The position numbers and the translations under genes are program-made. Source: Acetobacter peroxydans (GTDB lineage: Bacteria; Pseudomonadota; Alphaproteobacteria; Acetobacterales; Acetobacteraceae). From it: a stretch of 64,000 nt of DNA. The stretch is taken from contig NZ_BJMV01000001.1 of assembly GCF_006539345.1 (NCBI RefSeq), positions 1-64,000 on the forward strand. The letters run 5' to 3'. The stretch's first letter is position 1. Each line of letters begins with the position of its first letter. The notes under the pieces are model-generated. The model ran no database searches. It saw only the letters and a list, made by a program, of their open reading frames with translations, and was not told the DNA's origin. Below are positions 27,173-36,211 of the stretch, piece after piece.

Positions 27173-27913
27173 ATGAGTGTTTCCTTGGGCGGTTTCTTGT
27201 CTTCCGTGACGGTCCATACGACCACATCGGCTTTCCTGCTGGCGTTTCCAGCCCTGTTTTCGATCGTCAATCCGTTCGGTGCCGCACTGATTTTCGCGCA
27301 GGCGACCGAGGGGCGTTCGAAAACGGAAATTCAGGCGCTGGCGCGTCTGGTCTCGTTCTATTCCTTCATGCTCATGATCGTCTCGCTCTGGTTTGGCGGG
27401 GCGGTTCTGGCGTTTTTCGGCATTACGGTGAGCGCCCTGCGTGTGGCGGGCGGGCTGGTTGTGGCTGTCAGCGCGTGGGAACTGTTGCAGCGGCCCGAGA
27501 ATACCGAGGCCCGCAAGGAGCGGCAGGCTCTGCAGGATGGCCGCACGGTTCAGGCTCCCAACTGGTCTGATAGCGCGTTTTTTCCGCTGGCCATGCCTTT
27601 TACGGTCGGGCCGGGTACCATTGCGGTGGCTATTGCCCTAGGCTCAAGCAGCCCGGTTGAGGCCTCTCCCTGGGCTTATGGAGTAGGGATCAGCCTCGGG
27701 GCTGTGGGCGTGGTGCTGCTGGTATGGGTGGCCTATTCCAGCGCCGAAAAACTGGTGACGATGCTGGGCGTGACAGGCACGCGTATTGTCAGCCGTCTGG
27801 CGGCGCTGGTGCTCCTGTGTATTGGTGTGCAGATCATGGCGGCGGGCGTGCAGGGCTTCGCCGTCGATATCTGGCAGCATATGACCCGCGTCGCTCCCAC
27901 CGCGCGGGGCTGA
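27173..27913 (+). CDS. MarC family integral membrane protein
   Basis: A 246-residue inner membrane protein with six predicted helices. MarC family marks are the early FPALFSIVNPFGAALIF and a later FFPLAMPFTVGPGTIAVAI. The family resembles a transporter fold, but no substrate has been established, and the historical link to antibiotic resistance is unsupported. It begins 50 bp after the MprF-like gene on the same strand, and the start follows an AGCGGTCA stretch with no strong ribosome site. Convergent with rlmJ. Confidence 0.9.
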   Translation: MSVSLGGFLSSVTVHTTTSAFLLAFPALFSIVNPFGAALIFAQATEGRSKTEIQALARLVSFYSFMLMIVSLWFGGAVLAFFGITVSALRVAGGLVVAVSAWELLQRPENTEARKERQALQDGRTVQAPNWSDSAFFPLAMPFTVGPGTIAVAIALGSSSPVEASPWAYGVGISLGAVGVVLLVWVAYSSAEKLVTMLGVTGTRIVSRLAALVLLCIGVQIMAAGVQGFAVDIWQHMTRVAPTARG

Positions 27914-27960
27914 GGCCCGCTTGCGGCAGGAGGGAGCCTCCGCCAGAATCCGGTTGGGGT

Positions 27961-28782
27961 TTACTCGGGTATCAGGGTGGTGACAGCGCTCTCATACGCG
28001 CCCAGCGTTGTGCCGAGCCGCGTGAGCAGGGCCTGTGCTTCCTGCGCGAAACCATAAGGCGGTTTGATAACCATCAATCCTGAGCCGTTCAGCCGTTCAG
28101 GGTCATGGGGCGGGCGCATCAGCAGTTCCGCTTTCAGCACGTCGCGCGTTCCGGCGTCTTTCAGGGCGTTCTCAAAAGCGTGCACGGGTGTGCGGTGCTT
28201 GATGGGATACCACAGGGCCACCACGGCAGGGGCGAAGCGGGTCTGGATGGTTTGCAGGCCCTCGGCCAGCCGCTCGAACTCGCCGGGTTCCTCAAAAGGC
28301 GGGTCCATCAGCACCAGTCCCCGGCGGGCCTGTGCGGGGGGCAGCAGGGCGCGCAGGCTTTCATAGGCGTCACGTTCATGCACCTGCACGTTAGGCGTGC
28401 GGGCGAACAGCCGGTACAGCGCGCGTTTGTCCTCAGGGTGTTTCTCGCAGCAGATCAACTGATCCTGTGGGCGCAGCATGAGCGAGGCCAGAAGGGGCGA
28501 GCCGGGGTAAAAGCGTGGCCCGCCCGCCTTGCGCACCAGTTCCAGCCAGGGGGCCAGAGGGCTTTCGGGGTTTTCATGTTCAAGGCGGCCTATGCCGTCT
28601 TTCCATTCGCCGGTTTTTTCCGCTTCGGGGCCTTGCAGGTCGTAGCGGCCGATGCCCGCATGGGTGTCGAGCACCATGAAAGGCGTGGGTTTGCGCAGGA
28701 AGGTGCCGATCAGGCTGACCAGCAGGGCGTGCTTCATGCAGTCGGCGAAATTGCCGGCGTGGTAGGCGTGGCGGTAATTCAT
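27961..28782 (-). CDS. rlmJ: 23S rRNA (adenine(2030)-N6)-methyltransferase RlmJ
   Basis: Methylates A2030 of 23S rRNA (E. coli numbering). The 273-residue product starts with the family hallmark MNYRHAYHAGNFADCMKHA. It carries DTHAGIGRYDL as the SAM-binding motif and VLMDPPFEEPGEF as the NPPF-type catalytic motif. The frame is open upstream to 28917, but this ATG gives the conserved N-terminus and overlaps the tsaD stop as ATGA, which indicates translational coupling. Confidence 0.95.
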   Translation of the reverse strand: MNYRHAYHAGNFADCMKHALLVSLIGTFLRKPTPFMVLDTHAGIGRYDLQGPEAEKTGEWKDGIGRLEHENPESPLAPWLELVRKAGGPRFYPGSPLLASLMLRPQDQLICCEKHPEDKRALYRLFARTPNVQVHERDAYESLRALLPPAQARRGLVLMDPPFEEPGEFERLAEGLQTIQTRFAPAVVALWYPIKHRTPVHAFENALKDAGTRDVLKAELLMRPPHDPERLNGSGLMVIKPPYGFAQEAQALLTRLGTTLGAYESAVTTLIPE

Positions 28783-29903
28783 GACAAGGCCCCGGCGGCT
28801 GGCTGGTTGTGGGCAGGGGTAAAACGGCTGGCCATATCTTCCAGCGGCCAGCGCGGGCGCGGGCGCATGGCTATGTCGGTAAAGGGTGTCTGCCCGCGCC
28901 GTGCGGCTTCCTCCCATGTTTCCAGCGCGGCCCAGCCGACCATGACGGCGTTATCCGTGCACAGGCGCAGCGGCGGCGCGGCAAAACGGCAGCCCCGGCT
29001 ACGGGCCGTTTCTTCCAGCCGGGCGCGAAGCACCGTGTTGGCGGCTACCCCACCGGCGGCCACCAGCAGGCGGGCCGCGGGCATCATGTCCAGCGCATGG
29101 TTGATCCGGTCCGCCACGACATCCGCAACAGCCTGCTGAAACGAGGCCGCCAGATCCGCCGCGAAAGACCGGGGCAGGGGGGTGTGGCCGTAGGGTGCGA
29201 GTTTCTGGGCAATGGCGGTTTTGAGCCCCGAGAAGGAAAAATCGCAGCCGGGGCGACGGATCAACGGGCGGGGCAGGGCGATGGCATCTGGGCTTCCCTC
29301 ACGTGCAAGCTGTTCCAGCGCCGGGCCACCCGGCCAGCCAAGCCCCAGCATTTTGGCTACCTTGTCGAAGGCTTCTCCGGCGGCATCGTCGATCGTGCCG
29401 CCCAGCTTGCGGTAACGTCCGATTCCCTCCACGGCGATGCACTGGCAATGCCCGCCTGAAACCAGAAGCAGAAGGTAGGGAAAGGGCGCGCCTCCCTCCA
29501 CCAGACCGGGCAGGCGGGCTGTCAGGGCGTGGGCCTCGACATGATTGACCGCGACAAAGGGCCGGTTGAGCGCCAGCGCCAGACCTTTGGCAAAGCCGCT
29601 CCCCACGATCAGCCCGCCAATCAGCCCCGGCCCCGTGCTGGCTGCCACCAGTCCCAGCCCGGCAGGCGGCAGGTTTGCATCGTTCAGGGTGGCCTTGACC
29701 AGTCCGGGCAGCAGGCTCAGATGCGCGCGGGCGGCGATTTCAGGCACCACGCCTCCGAAATCCGCGTGGCCGTCCTGTGAAATGACCCGCTGCGCCAGAA
29801 TTGTCCCCTCTGGCGCAAGAATGGCGCAGGCAGTTTCGTCACAGGAAGACTCGACCGCCAGCACGGGGCCGGGGGCCGTGGCGCATGAGGTGGAGACCCT
29901 CAT
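28779..29903 (-). CDS. tsaD: tRNA N6-threonylcarbamoyladenosine transferase TsaD
   Basis: Transfers the threonylcarbamoyl group to A37 of ANN-decoding tRNAs, together with TsaB and TsaE. The 374-residue product has the Kae1/TsaD ASKHA fold: VLAVESSCDETACAIL at the N-terminus, the metal-binding HVEAH (in VAVNHVEAHALT), LLLVSGGHCQ, GEAFDKVAKMLGLGWPGGP and a late SGGVAANTxL-like AGGVAANTVLR. The frame extends to 30047, but the ATG at 29903 fits the family start and frees the promoter gap to divergent hemC. Confidence 0.96.
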   Translation of the reverse strand: MRVSTSCATAPGPVLAVESSCDETACAILAPEGTILAQRVISQDGHADFGGVVPEIAARAHLSLLPGLVKATLNDANLPPAGLGLVAASTGPGLIGGLIVGSGFAKGLALALNRPFVAVNHVEAHALTARLPGLVEGGAPFPYLLLLVSGGHCQCIAVEGIGRYRKLGGTIDDAAGEAFDKVAKMLGLGWPGGPALEQLAREGSPDAIALPRPLIRRPGCDFSFSGLKTAIAQKLAPYGHTPLPRSFAADLAASFQQAVADVVADRINHALDMMPAARLLVAAGGVAANTVLRARLEETARSRGCRFAAPPLRLCTDNAVMVGWAALETWEEAARRGQTPFTDIAMRPRPRWPLEDMASRFTPAHNQPAAGALS

Positions 29904-30050
29904 GGACGCCCCCCCGAAAAGCCTGTATTGTGCCACCCATGCAACAGGTTGAGAGGGGCGGAATGCTTTTCTGGTCGCGCACGCGTTACAAACCAGCCGG
30001 GCTTCATTGCGTCTTGTCCTTTCGTTCGTCCCGGTAAATAGACACATCTT

Positions 30051-31133
30051 ATGGATTCAGCCCACCCCTCTCCCGCCGCCATCTCTCCCGCTTTGCAGGA
30101 GATCGCGGCAGAAGCCGCCGCCCGCCAGAAAAAGGCAGGCGGTCATTCTGGTCGTCACTCGCTGCCCCTCAGGGTTGGTACGCGCGGCTCTCCGCTCGCG
30201 TTGGTGCAGACGCGCGCTTTCCTGACGACGCTGACGAAATTCTGCCCTGTCCTGCGGGATATGGGGGCTTTTCAGGAGCATCAGATCAACACCACGGGTG
30301 ATCAGGTGCAGAACCGAAGGCTGGCGGAAATCGGCGGCAAGGGCCTTTTTGCCAAGGAAATCCACGAAGCGTTGGCCGATGGTCGGATCGACTTTGCGGT
30401 GCACAGCCTCAAGGACCTTGAAACGACGCTGCCGCCGGGTCTTGTGCTGGCCTGCACGCTCAAGCGTGAGGATGCCCGCGATGCGCTGATTCTCGGGCCA
30501 AGCCTGACGCCCACCGACCCGGATGATCCTTATTCAGCCCTGCCTCAGGGTGCCTTGGTCGGGTGTGCTTCGGTACGGCGGCAGGCGCAGATGCTGCATG
30601 TCCGGCCCGATCTCAGATTTGGGCTGCTGCGCGGCAATGTACAGACCCGGCTGGACAAGCTTGCTGGTCGTCAATGCGATGCGACCCTGCTCGCCCTTGC
30701 CGGTCTCAAGCGTCTGGGCATGGCCGAGCGCGCCAGCGTGGTATTGGCCCCCACGATGATGGTGCCCGCCGCAGGGCAAGGGATTGTTGGCGTGACGGTG
30801 CGTGAAGACGATATCGAACTGCGCGAACTGCTGTCCGCTATCGAGGATTATGAAGCCCGTGCTGTTGCCACGGCCGAGCGCGCCCTGCTGGCCGAGCTTG
30901 ACGGTTCGTGCCGCACGCCTATCGGCGGCTACGCCCAGCTTATTCCGGTGGTGGCCGGGGGGGTGCCTGAGTTGCATCTGACTGGACTTGTCGCACGCGA
31001 GGATGGCTCGTTCCTTCTGCGTCGGGCGATCAGCGGCGCGCCGGAAGATGCAGCACGGCTTGGCCACGAGTTGGGTCGAAGCCTGCGGCGCGACAGCCCG
31101 GATGATATCTTCGAGGAAACGCTCTCCGCATGA
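30051..31133 (+). CDS. hemC: hydroxymethylbilane synthase (porphobilinogen deaminase)
   Basis: Polymerises four porphobilinogens into hydroxymethylbilane in haem synthesis. The 360-residue product has RVGTRGSPLALVQT, the INTTGDQ loop, GKGLFAKEIHEALADGRIDFAVHSLKD, and the dipyrromethane cofactor Cys in LDGSCRTPIGGYA. It has an N-terminal extension of about 38 residues (Ala/His/Lys-rich) before the conserved start; no ATG lies at the usual position, although other start codons cannot be ruled out. Divergent from tsaD and directly upstream of hemD. Confidence 0.96.
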   Translation: MDSAHPSPAAISPALQEIAAEAAARQKKAGGHSGRHSLPLRVGTRGSPLALVQTRAFLTTLTKFCPVLRDMGAFQEHQINTTGDQVQNRRLAEIGGKGLFAKEIHEALADGRIDFAVHSLKDLETTLPPGLVLACTLKREDARDALILGPSLTPTDPDDPYSALPQGALVGCASVRRQAQMLHVRPDLRFGLLRGNVQTRLDKLAGRQCDATLLALAGLKRLGMAERASVVLAPTMMVPAAGQGIVGVTVREDDIELRELLSAIEDYEARAVATAERALLAELDGSCRTPIGGYAQLIPVVAGGVPELHLTGLVAREDGSFLLRRAISGAPEDAARLGHELGRSLRRDSPDDIFEETLSA

Positions 31134-31164
31134 ACGGTTGTCCGGTTTTTTCCCGCCGGGCAAA

Positions 31165-31914
31165 GTGACGCGCGGCATTGTCATTACCCGGCCCGAACCA
31201 GGGCTGGGGGAGACACTGGCGGCTGTGGAACAGGCCGGATGGCAAGGTTACGCCTCACCGGCACTGGTTGTTCAGCCGCGGGTTATGGACTCTGGCGCTG
31301 TGAGTGGGCAGGCGCGGCGTGTTGCCGCCCTGGTGCTGACCAGCGGACAGGCCGTAGCCGCCGTGGTGCAGGCTCTGCCGATGGGCATAAATCTTGCAGT
31401 GCCCGTTTTTGCCGTGGGTGCGCGCACGGCTGAGCGTGCCAGAGCGGCCGGGTTTACACAGGTTTGCAGCGCGGATGGCGATGCGCTGGCGTTGGCGGCG
31501 TTGCTGAGCCAGCGCCTTACCCCTGAGGCGGGAGCGCTGCTGCTTGCCTGTGGTGCCGGGCAGGGCGGGGCGCTGGCGGCGGCTTTGCGGGCTGATGGAT
31601 TTCGCGTGCTGCGCCGGGTGGCATACGAGACCCGCCCGGCTCGCTGTCTGCCGCCCGAGGTTGAACGCGCTCTAATGGCCGGGCGGATCGAAGTTGTGGC
31701 GTTTTTTTCGGCCCAGAGCGCGCGAAGCTGGCTGCATGGCCTGCGAGATAGCGTGTTGCTGGCAACGGCCGTGAGAACAGTGGCGCTTGTTCTCTCCCCC
31801 GCTATCGAGAAAACCGTGCGCGCATTGGGCTGGCAGGGGCCGGTTATTGTCGCTGCCCGACCGGATGCAGCGTCTATGCTGGCCGCACTGGAACAGGTGC
31901 CGCTTAGGGACTGA
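31165..31914 (+). CDS. hemD: uroporphyrinogen-III synthase
   Basis: Closes hydroxymethylbilane to uroporphyrinogen III with inversion of ring D. The 249-residue product matches family length. Recognisable elements are GIVITRPEPGLGETLAAV at the N-terminus, LVLTSGQAV, VGARTAERARAAGF and VVAFFSAQSARSWL. HemD is poorly conserved, so its place 31 bp after hemC strengthens the call. I chose GTG at 31165 because the family N-terminus begins there; a TTG at 31138 is possible, and a longer frame inside hemC is rejected. Confidence 0.92.
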   Translation: MTRGIVITRPEPGLGETLAAVEQAGWQGYASPALVVQPRVMDSGAVSGQARRVAALVLTSGQAVAAVVQALPMGINLAVPVFAVGARTAERARAAGFTQVCSADGDALALAALLSQRLTPEAGALLLACGAGQGGALAAALRADGFRVLRRVAYETRPARCLPPEVERALMAGRIEVVAFFSAQSARSWLHGLRDSVLLATAVRTVALVLSPAIEKTVRALGWQGPVIVAARPDAASMLAALEQVPLRD

Positions 31915-31929
31915 TCATTTTCAGGCAAT

Positions 31930-31965
31930 AAAAAACCCCTCCCCGGCAAAAGGGAGGGGTTTTTT
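31930..31965. terminator. bidirectional intrinsic terminator between hemD and secB
   Basis: A GC-rich stem (ACCCCTCCC / GGGAGGGGT) is flanked by A-runs on the left and six T on the right (31960-31965), so it works as a T-tailed hairpin on both strands. It lies between the convergent hemD and secB genes. Confidence 0.93.
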
Positions 31966-31990
31966 CGGTTCGGTGGGCCCCGGTGCGGGA

Positions 31991-32488
31991 TCAGGCGTGA
32001 CCGGCAGTCTGCGGGAATTCCGCCCGGCGGGCCTGCCAGAGCGCCACAAAGTCGATGGGCTGCAGCACGATAGGCGGGAAGCCGCCATCACGCGTGACAT
32101 CGCTAATGATGTTGCGCGCGTAGGGGAAGATCAGACGCGGCACTTCCACCAGTAGGATCGGTTCGATCAGTTCCTGCGGTGGGTTGGTGAGGGTGACGAC
32201 CGCAGCATAGACCAGCTCGGCAATGAAAACGGTGCGGCCGGGCGTACCGCCATCAAGCTCGGGGCTTTCCTTGGCTTCGGTCTTGATGCTCAGGACAACC
32301 TCGTAAACCATCTGGTCGTCCTGCAGGCGGTTGGCTTGCACGTCGATGTTGACGCCAATCTGGGGCTGGTTGCGCAGGGTGGCGAAAATTTCAGCGCCTG
32401 CGGGAACCTCGAACGACAGGTCGCGCGTGTACTGCAGGTTGATGGAAAGCGGCAGTGCGGGCGGCGTGGGCTGGGCGGATTCAGACAT
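31991..32488 (-). CDS. secB: protein-export chaperone SecB
   Basis: Tetrameric chaperone that keeps preproteins unfolded and hands them to SecA. The 165-residue product shows INLQYTRDLSFEVP, VEVPRLIFPYARNIISDVTRDGGFPPIVLQPIDFVALW and the acidic YEVVLSIKTEA segment. It is divergent from timA, the usual alphaproteobacterial pairing. It ends at the strong shared terminator with hemD. Confidence 0.96.
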   Translation of the reverse strand: MSESAQPTPPALPLSINLQYTRDLSFEVPAGAEIFATLRNQPQIGVNIDVQANRLQDDQMVYEVVLSIKTEAKESPELDGGTPGRTVFIAELVYAAVVTLTNPPQELIEPILLVEVPRLIFPYARNIISDVTRDGGFPPIVLQPIDFVALWQARRAEFPQTAGHA

Positions 32489-32804
32489 GGTCTATCGATT
32501 TTCCTGCTGTCGGCTTTTGACCTTTCTGCGGTAGCACGCCTGTGCGCCTTCGCCAACCGGGCTGCCGGACGCCATGCCGTTCCGGCGGCAGCCTGTATGG
32601 TTGTACAGGGCCAGCGTGGTGGACAGAACCTGTCAGATGCGGCTGACGCTCCCGCGCATTGGTTGCGCGGTGCGGGTTGTCAGGTATGGTGGGCCGTGCG
32701 TGCTGGCGGTACGGCGGCATTGTGTCCGCCCTGCAGTGTGACTATGTGATAGGGATGGGCAACGGCGATGCTGCGGGTTTGACAAGCGGAAGCCCGTTCC
32801 AGAG
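32489..32804. other. divergent promoter region between secB and timA
   Basis: A 316-bp gap with no supported gene. It must hold the promoters for both divergent genes. TTGACA (about 32779-32784) lies 20 bp before the timA start, too close to serve as its -35 element with the chosen start. No other motif was recognised. Confidence 0.4.
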
Positions 32805-33509
32805 ATGATGGTGGATACAAGACAGATGTTTTTTACTTCCGGTCATTTCCCGGTGGATCTGGTGATTCTGGCGCTGGTGGCGGCTTTTCTGGTGTTGCGC
32901 CTGCGGAGTGTGCTGGGCAAAAAGGTGGGCCTGCAGGCTCCTCCTCTGCCGATTGTGCCCCGGCCGGACATGCTGGCGCGTGTGGTGGATGCCCCGGTTG
33001 AAGCGGCCGAGCCTGTCACGGTCGCATATGACATTCCAGCCCCCGGCACGCGGGTAGGGCAGTTGCTGCAGGCGCTGAGCCAGCAGGATGCCAGTTTTGC
33101 CCCTCAGCCGTTTCTGGCCAATGTGCGTGCGGTCTTTCCGCAGGTTGTCATGGCCTATGCCGAGGGCAACCGCTCTGTCTTGCAGACTTATCTTGTTCCT
33201 GCCGTATATGAAATCTTTGATGGCGCTATCACGGCCCGGGATGAGGCGGGCGAAAAGCAGCGTACGGAAATCAAGGCCCTGCGGTCCCTCGCTATAGAGG
33301 ACGTGCGACTGAACACCCAGAACGGCGTCAGCACCGCTGCGATTGATGTGCGCATTGTCTCGGATCAGATCAGCCTTGTTCTTGATCGTGAAGATCAGCC
33401 CGTGACCGGAACCGACGCCGTAACCGAGTTTTCAGATCTGTGGACATTCGAACGCGTGATGGGCGGGAGCGGTGATGGCTGGCGCCTTGCGGCGGCACGT
33501 AGTGCGTGA
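32805..33509 (+). CDS. Tim44/TimA domain membrane-associated protein
   Basis: A 234-residue protein with one N-terminal membrane helix (LVILALVAAFLVLRLRSVLGKK, residues about 19-40), a Pro/Val linker, and a C-terminal Tim44-like domain (residues about 100-232: FLANVRAVFPQVVMAYAEGNRSVLQTYL, DLWTFERVMGGSGDGWRLAAA). The mitochondrial homologue tethers Hsp70 to the import channel. The bacterial TimA is a membrane-bound protein of uncertain partner. Start codons at 32805, 32808 and 32826 are all possible. The 3' end overlaps the methyltransferase gene as GTGA. Confidence 0.92.
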   Translation: MMVDTRQMFFTSGHFPVDLVILALVAAFLVLRLRSVLGKKVGLQAPPLPIVPRPDMLARVVDAPVEAAEPVTVAYDIPAPGTRVGQLLQALSQQDASFAPQPFLANVRAVFPQVVMAYAEGNRSVLQTYLVPAVYEIFDGAITARDEAGEKQRTEIKALRSLAIEDVRLNTQNGVSTAAIDVRIVSDQISLVLDREDQPVTGTDAVTEFSDLWTFERVMGGSGDGWRLAAARSA

Positions 33510-34354
33510 AGGCCGGCACCGAGGCCAGTAGCGCTCCGGCTGAAGCTCCTGCGCGTGTCAGGCGTTACCGCGTCGGGCAGCAGCAGATTATACTGGGTGA
33601 TTGCCTGCGTGTGCTCCGCCGTATGACGGCGGGTTCGGTCGACGTTATTGTGACGTCACCACCGTATAATATCGGGCTGTCCTACCGCAGTTATGAAGAC
33701 CAGCGGGGCGAGGACGACTATCTGGACTGGATGGTGGCGGTTGCGGCACAGCTTCGCCGCGTTCTGAAGCCGGACGGGTCGTTTTTTCTCAATATTTCCG
33801 GCTCATCCACCCAGCCATGGTTGCCGTTTGAACTGGCGGTGCGTCTGCGTGAGCTGTTTGCGCTGCAAAACCATATTTCGTGGGTCAAATCCATTTCGGT
33901 TGGGCAGGATAGCTTTGGGCATTTCAAGCCTATGAACAGCCAGCGCTACCTGCATCGCGGGCACGAGCATATCTTCCATTTCACGCGGGAGGGAGAGGTC
34001 ATGCTCGACAGGCTGGCTGCTGGCGTGCCTTACAAGGACAAGTCCAACATTACCCGGCGCGGGCACAGTCAGGACCGCCGCTGCCGGGGCGATGCGTGGT
34101 TCATTCCGTATGAAACGGTCAGGGGGCGGGCGGAAAAATTCGACCATCCCGGTACATTTCCTGTCGCCCTGCCCGAACAGTGCATTCTGCTGCACGGACG
34201 CGCGAACGCAGTGGTGCTTGACCCGTTCATGGGCACGGGCACAACCCTGCTGGCGGCCCAGAAGCTGGGCTGCCAGGGAACGGGGATCGAGCTTGATCCC
34301 CAGTATGTGGCCGTGGCCCGCGCCCGGCTGCGGGAAAGCCGCGAGCGCGGGTAA
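33506..34354 (+). CDS. orphan site-specific DNA methyltransferase (beta class)
   Basis: A 282-residue DNA amino-methyltransferase. The catalytic TSPPYN (50-55) comes before the SAM-binding FMGTGTTLLAA (from about 241), the motif order of the beta class. SPPY is typical of N4-cytosine enzymes, while N6-adenine CcrM-type enzymes usually have DPPY, so m4C is favoured but not proven. No C-terminal extension like that of CcrM is present and no restriction endonuclease gene is nearby. GTG start overlaps the timA stop, so it is translated from the same mRNA. Recognition sequence unknown. Confidence 0.88.
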   Translation: MKAGTEASSAPAEAPARVRRYRVGQQQIILGDCLRVLRRMTAGSVDVIVTSPPYNIGLSYRSYEDQRGEDDYLDWMVAVAAQLRRVLKPDGSFFLNISGSSTQPWLPFELAVRLRELFALQNHISWVKSISVGQDSFGHFKPMNSQRYLHRGHEHIFHFTREGEVMLDRLAAGVPYKDKSNITRRGHSQDRRCRGDAWFIPYETVRGRAEKFDHPGTFPVALPEQCILLHGRANAVVLDPFMGTGTTLLAAQKLGCQGTGIELDPQYVAVARARLRESRERG

Positions 34355-34778
34355 AGCTGGCGGAGCCGGCGAGCGAGCACATCCCCGGTGCCAGGTATTT
34401 CGACTGCCCGGCGGTCGGCTCCACGAAGTTTTTCTATACGCGGGGCCTGTAGAAAATAGAGACTATTTTTTTACGCATTTCTTTGATTTTTTTGAAAAAA
34501 ATATTTCATTTGAATGGTTTTTGTTTTTTTGCATTAACGTCGAAAAGTCACCGAATACCTTTATTTCAACTTTATGTTGAGCGTAAGCGCCATGGAGTGA
34601 GGGAGTGGCAGAAATAAGGACGCCCTCGTTATCGAATTGTTCAATGATTATGAGCAAGATAATCGTTTTGACATTTCATTGTGTGATCAGCAGAGTCACG
34701 CTGCTGTGAGCACGGGGGCATCGGGCACGCCGGGGCGGTGGCCTCACAGATAACTGGAACAGACGAGGAGCGCGGGTT
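34355..34778. other. AT-rich intergenic region upstream of the peroxidase gene
   Basis: No gene is supported across 424 bp. The stretch 34450-34560 is rich in T and A runs, far below the GC of the flanking genes, and contains an A/T inverted repeat near 34485-34505. TTGACA at 34668 could be a -35 box, but no good -10 follows at 16-18 bp. I looked for an FNR-type TTGAT-N4-ATCAA site and did not find one. Confidence 0.4.
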
Positions 34779-36197
34779 TTGAAACGGATAATTGTTGGTC
34801 TGGTCGGAGCCGGGGTTGTGGCATATGGCGGCGTTGTCGCCTTCCTGCAGCATTTCGATCATGAGACAGCCCCGCGTCTCACGGCGGTTTCGCCCACGAA
34901 CAAAGACCCCGTGGCGCTGGCTGCGTTCAATGTTCTGAGCGATGCACGGTGCGATTACTGTCACGCGACAGGGCGTGAACTGCCATTCTATTTCCATGTG
35001 CCGGTCGCCAGGCAGTTGATGGAGAAGGATCTGGTGCAGGGGCGCAGGCATTTCCGTATCGAGCCGGTGCTGGCGGCATTCGAGAAAGGTGTGCCCCCGA
35101 GCGAGGAGCAGTTGTCCCGGATTGAGGAAGTTATTGTCCAGAACCGTATGCCGCCTACGCTGTATCTGCTGATGCACTGGCACGCTCACCTGTCCAACGC
35201 CGACAGGCAGGCTGTGTTGACCTGGGTGCGTGACACCAGAGCGCGCTACTATGCCAATACGGGGGCTGCTCCGGCGTTTGCTGGTGAGCCTGTGCGGCCC
35301 GTGCCGGAGCAGGTTGCCGTCAATGCCGCGCAGGTTGCGCTGGGCCGCAAGCTCTTTTTCGATACCAAGCTGTCCGGCGATAATGGGCTGAGCTGTGCAA
35401 GCTGCCATGATCTGAACCGCGGCGGGGTGGATCATCTGAAAACAGCAACCGGCATTGGTGGGCAGAAAGGGCCAATCAACGTTCCGAGCGTTTATGACGC
35501 CTATTTCAAGATTGCCCAGTTCTGGAACGGCCGTGCACCCGATCTGGCGGCACAGGCGGCAGGGCCTGTCATGAACCCGGTGGAAATGGGCTCGCATGAT
35601 TGGGGTGTTGTTGCCAGCAAGCTGAGCAGCGACCCCGAATACGCCGGTCTGTTCAAGGCGGCGTTCGGGCCTTCTGCGGTGATCGACCAGCAGAGCATCA
35701 CCACGGCTATTGCGGAGTTTGAAAAAACCCTGATCACCCCGGACAGCCCGTTTGATGAGTATCTGAAGGGCAAGAAGGACGCGATCAGCCCGCAGGCAAT
35801 CCGGGGGTATGAGCGCTTCAAGGCGATTGGCTGCTCCGGCTGCCATAGCGGCATTGGGCTGGGCGGTGGTGCTTACGAAACCATGGGTCTGGCGGCGGAT
35901 TACTTCAAGGACCGTGGTGGCCCGGTAACCGATGCGGACGAAGGCCGCTATACCGTGACGCATGAGGACAGCGACCGGAACCGTTTTGTGGTGCCCAACC
36001 TGCGTAACATCGACCAGACCGCGCCCTATTTCCATGATGGCAGCGTGAACACGCTGGAAGAAGCCGTGCGTAAGATGGCGCATTACCAGACGCCCGACAC
36101 GAACCCGTCGGAACAGGATGTCGCGGATATCGTGGCGTTCCTCAAAACCCTGACAGGGCGTTATGATGGGCGTTCCGTGGCCGATATGAAGCCCTGA
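34779..36197 (+). CDS. tri-heme cytochrome c peroxidase (YhjA-like)
   Basis: A 472-residue periplasmic peroxidase with three haem c sites: CDYCH (58-62), CASCH (206-210) and CSGCH (352-356). The last two are the classical di-haem peroxidase pair; the first sits in an extra N-terminal domain, as in E. coli YhjA, which reduces H2O2 with electrons from quinol. Residues 5-24 form an uncleaved-looking membrane anchor. The MNPVEMG and FKAIGCSGCHSG stretches are family marks. Translation starts at TTG (34779) with GAGGAG 9 bases upstream. It probably protects the respiratory chain from peroxide. Confidence 0.93.
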   Translation: MKRIIVGLVGAGVVAYGGVVAFLQHFDHETAPRLTAVSPTNKDPVALAAFNVLSDARCDYCHATGRELPFYFHVPVARQLMEKDLVQGRRHFRIEPVLAAFEKGVPPSEEQLSRIEEVIVQNRMPPTLYLLMHWHAHLSNADRQAVLTWVRDTRARYYANTGAAPAFAGEPVRPVPEQVAVNAAQVALGRKLFFDTKLSGDNGLSCASCHDLNRGGVDHLKTATGIGGQKGPINVPSVYDAYFKIAQFWNGRAPDLAAQAAGPVMNPVEMGSHDWGVVASKLSSDPEYAGLFKAAFGPSAVIDQQSITTAIAEFEKTLITPDSPFDEYLKGKKDAISPQAIRGYERFKAIGCSGCHSGIGLGGGAYETMGLAADYFKDRGGPVTDADEGRYTVTHEDSDRNRFVVPNLRNIDQTAPYFHDGSVNTLEEAVRKMAHYQTPDTNPSEQDVADIVAFLKTLTGRYDGRSVADMKP

Positions 36198-36211
36198 TTG
36201 GGTGAGAATGT

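Noticed and set aside
34560-34778. FNR-type site before the tri-heme peroxidase
   Set aside because: No TTGAT-N4-ATCAA sequence or close variant was found.
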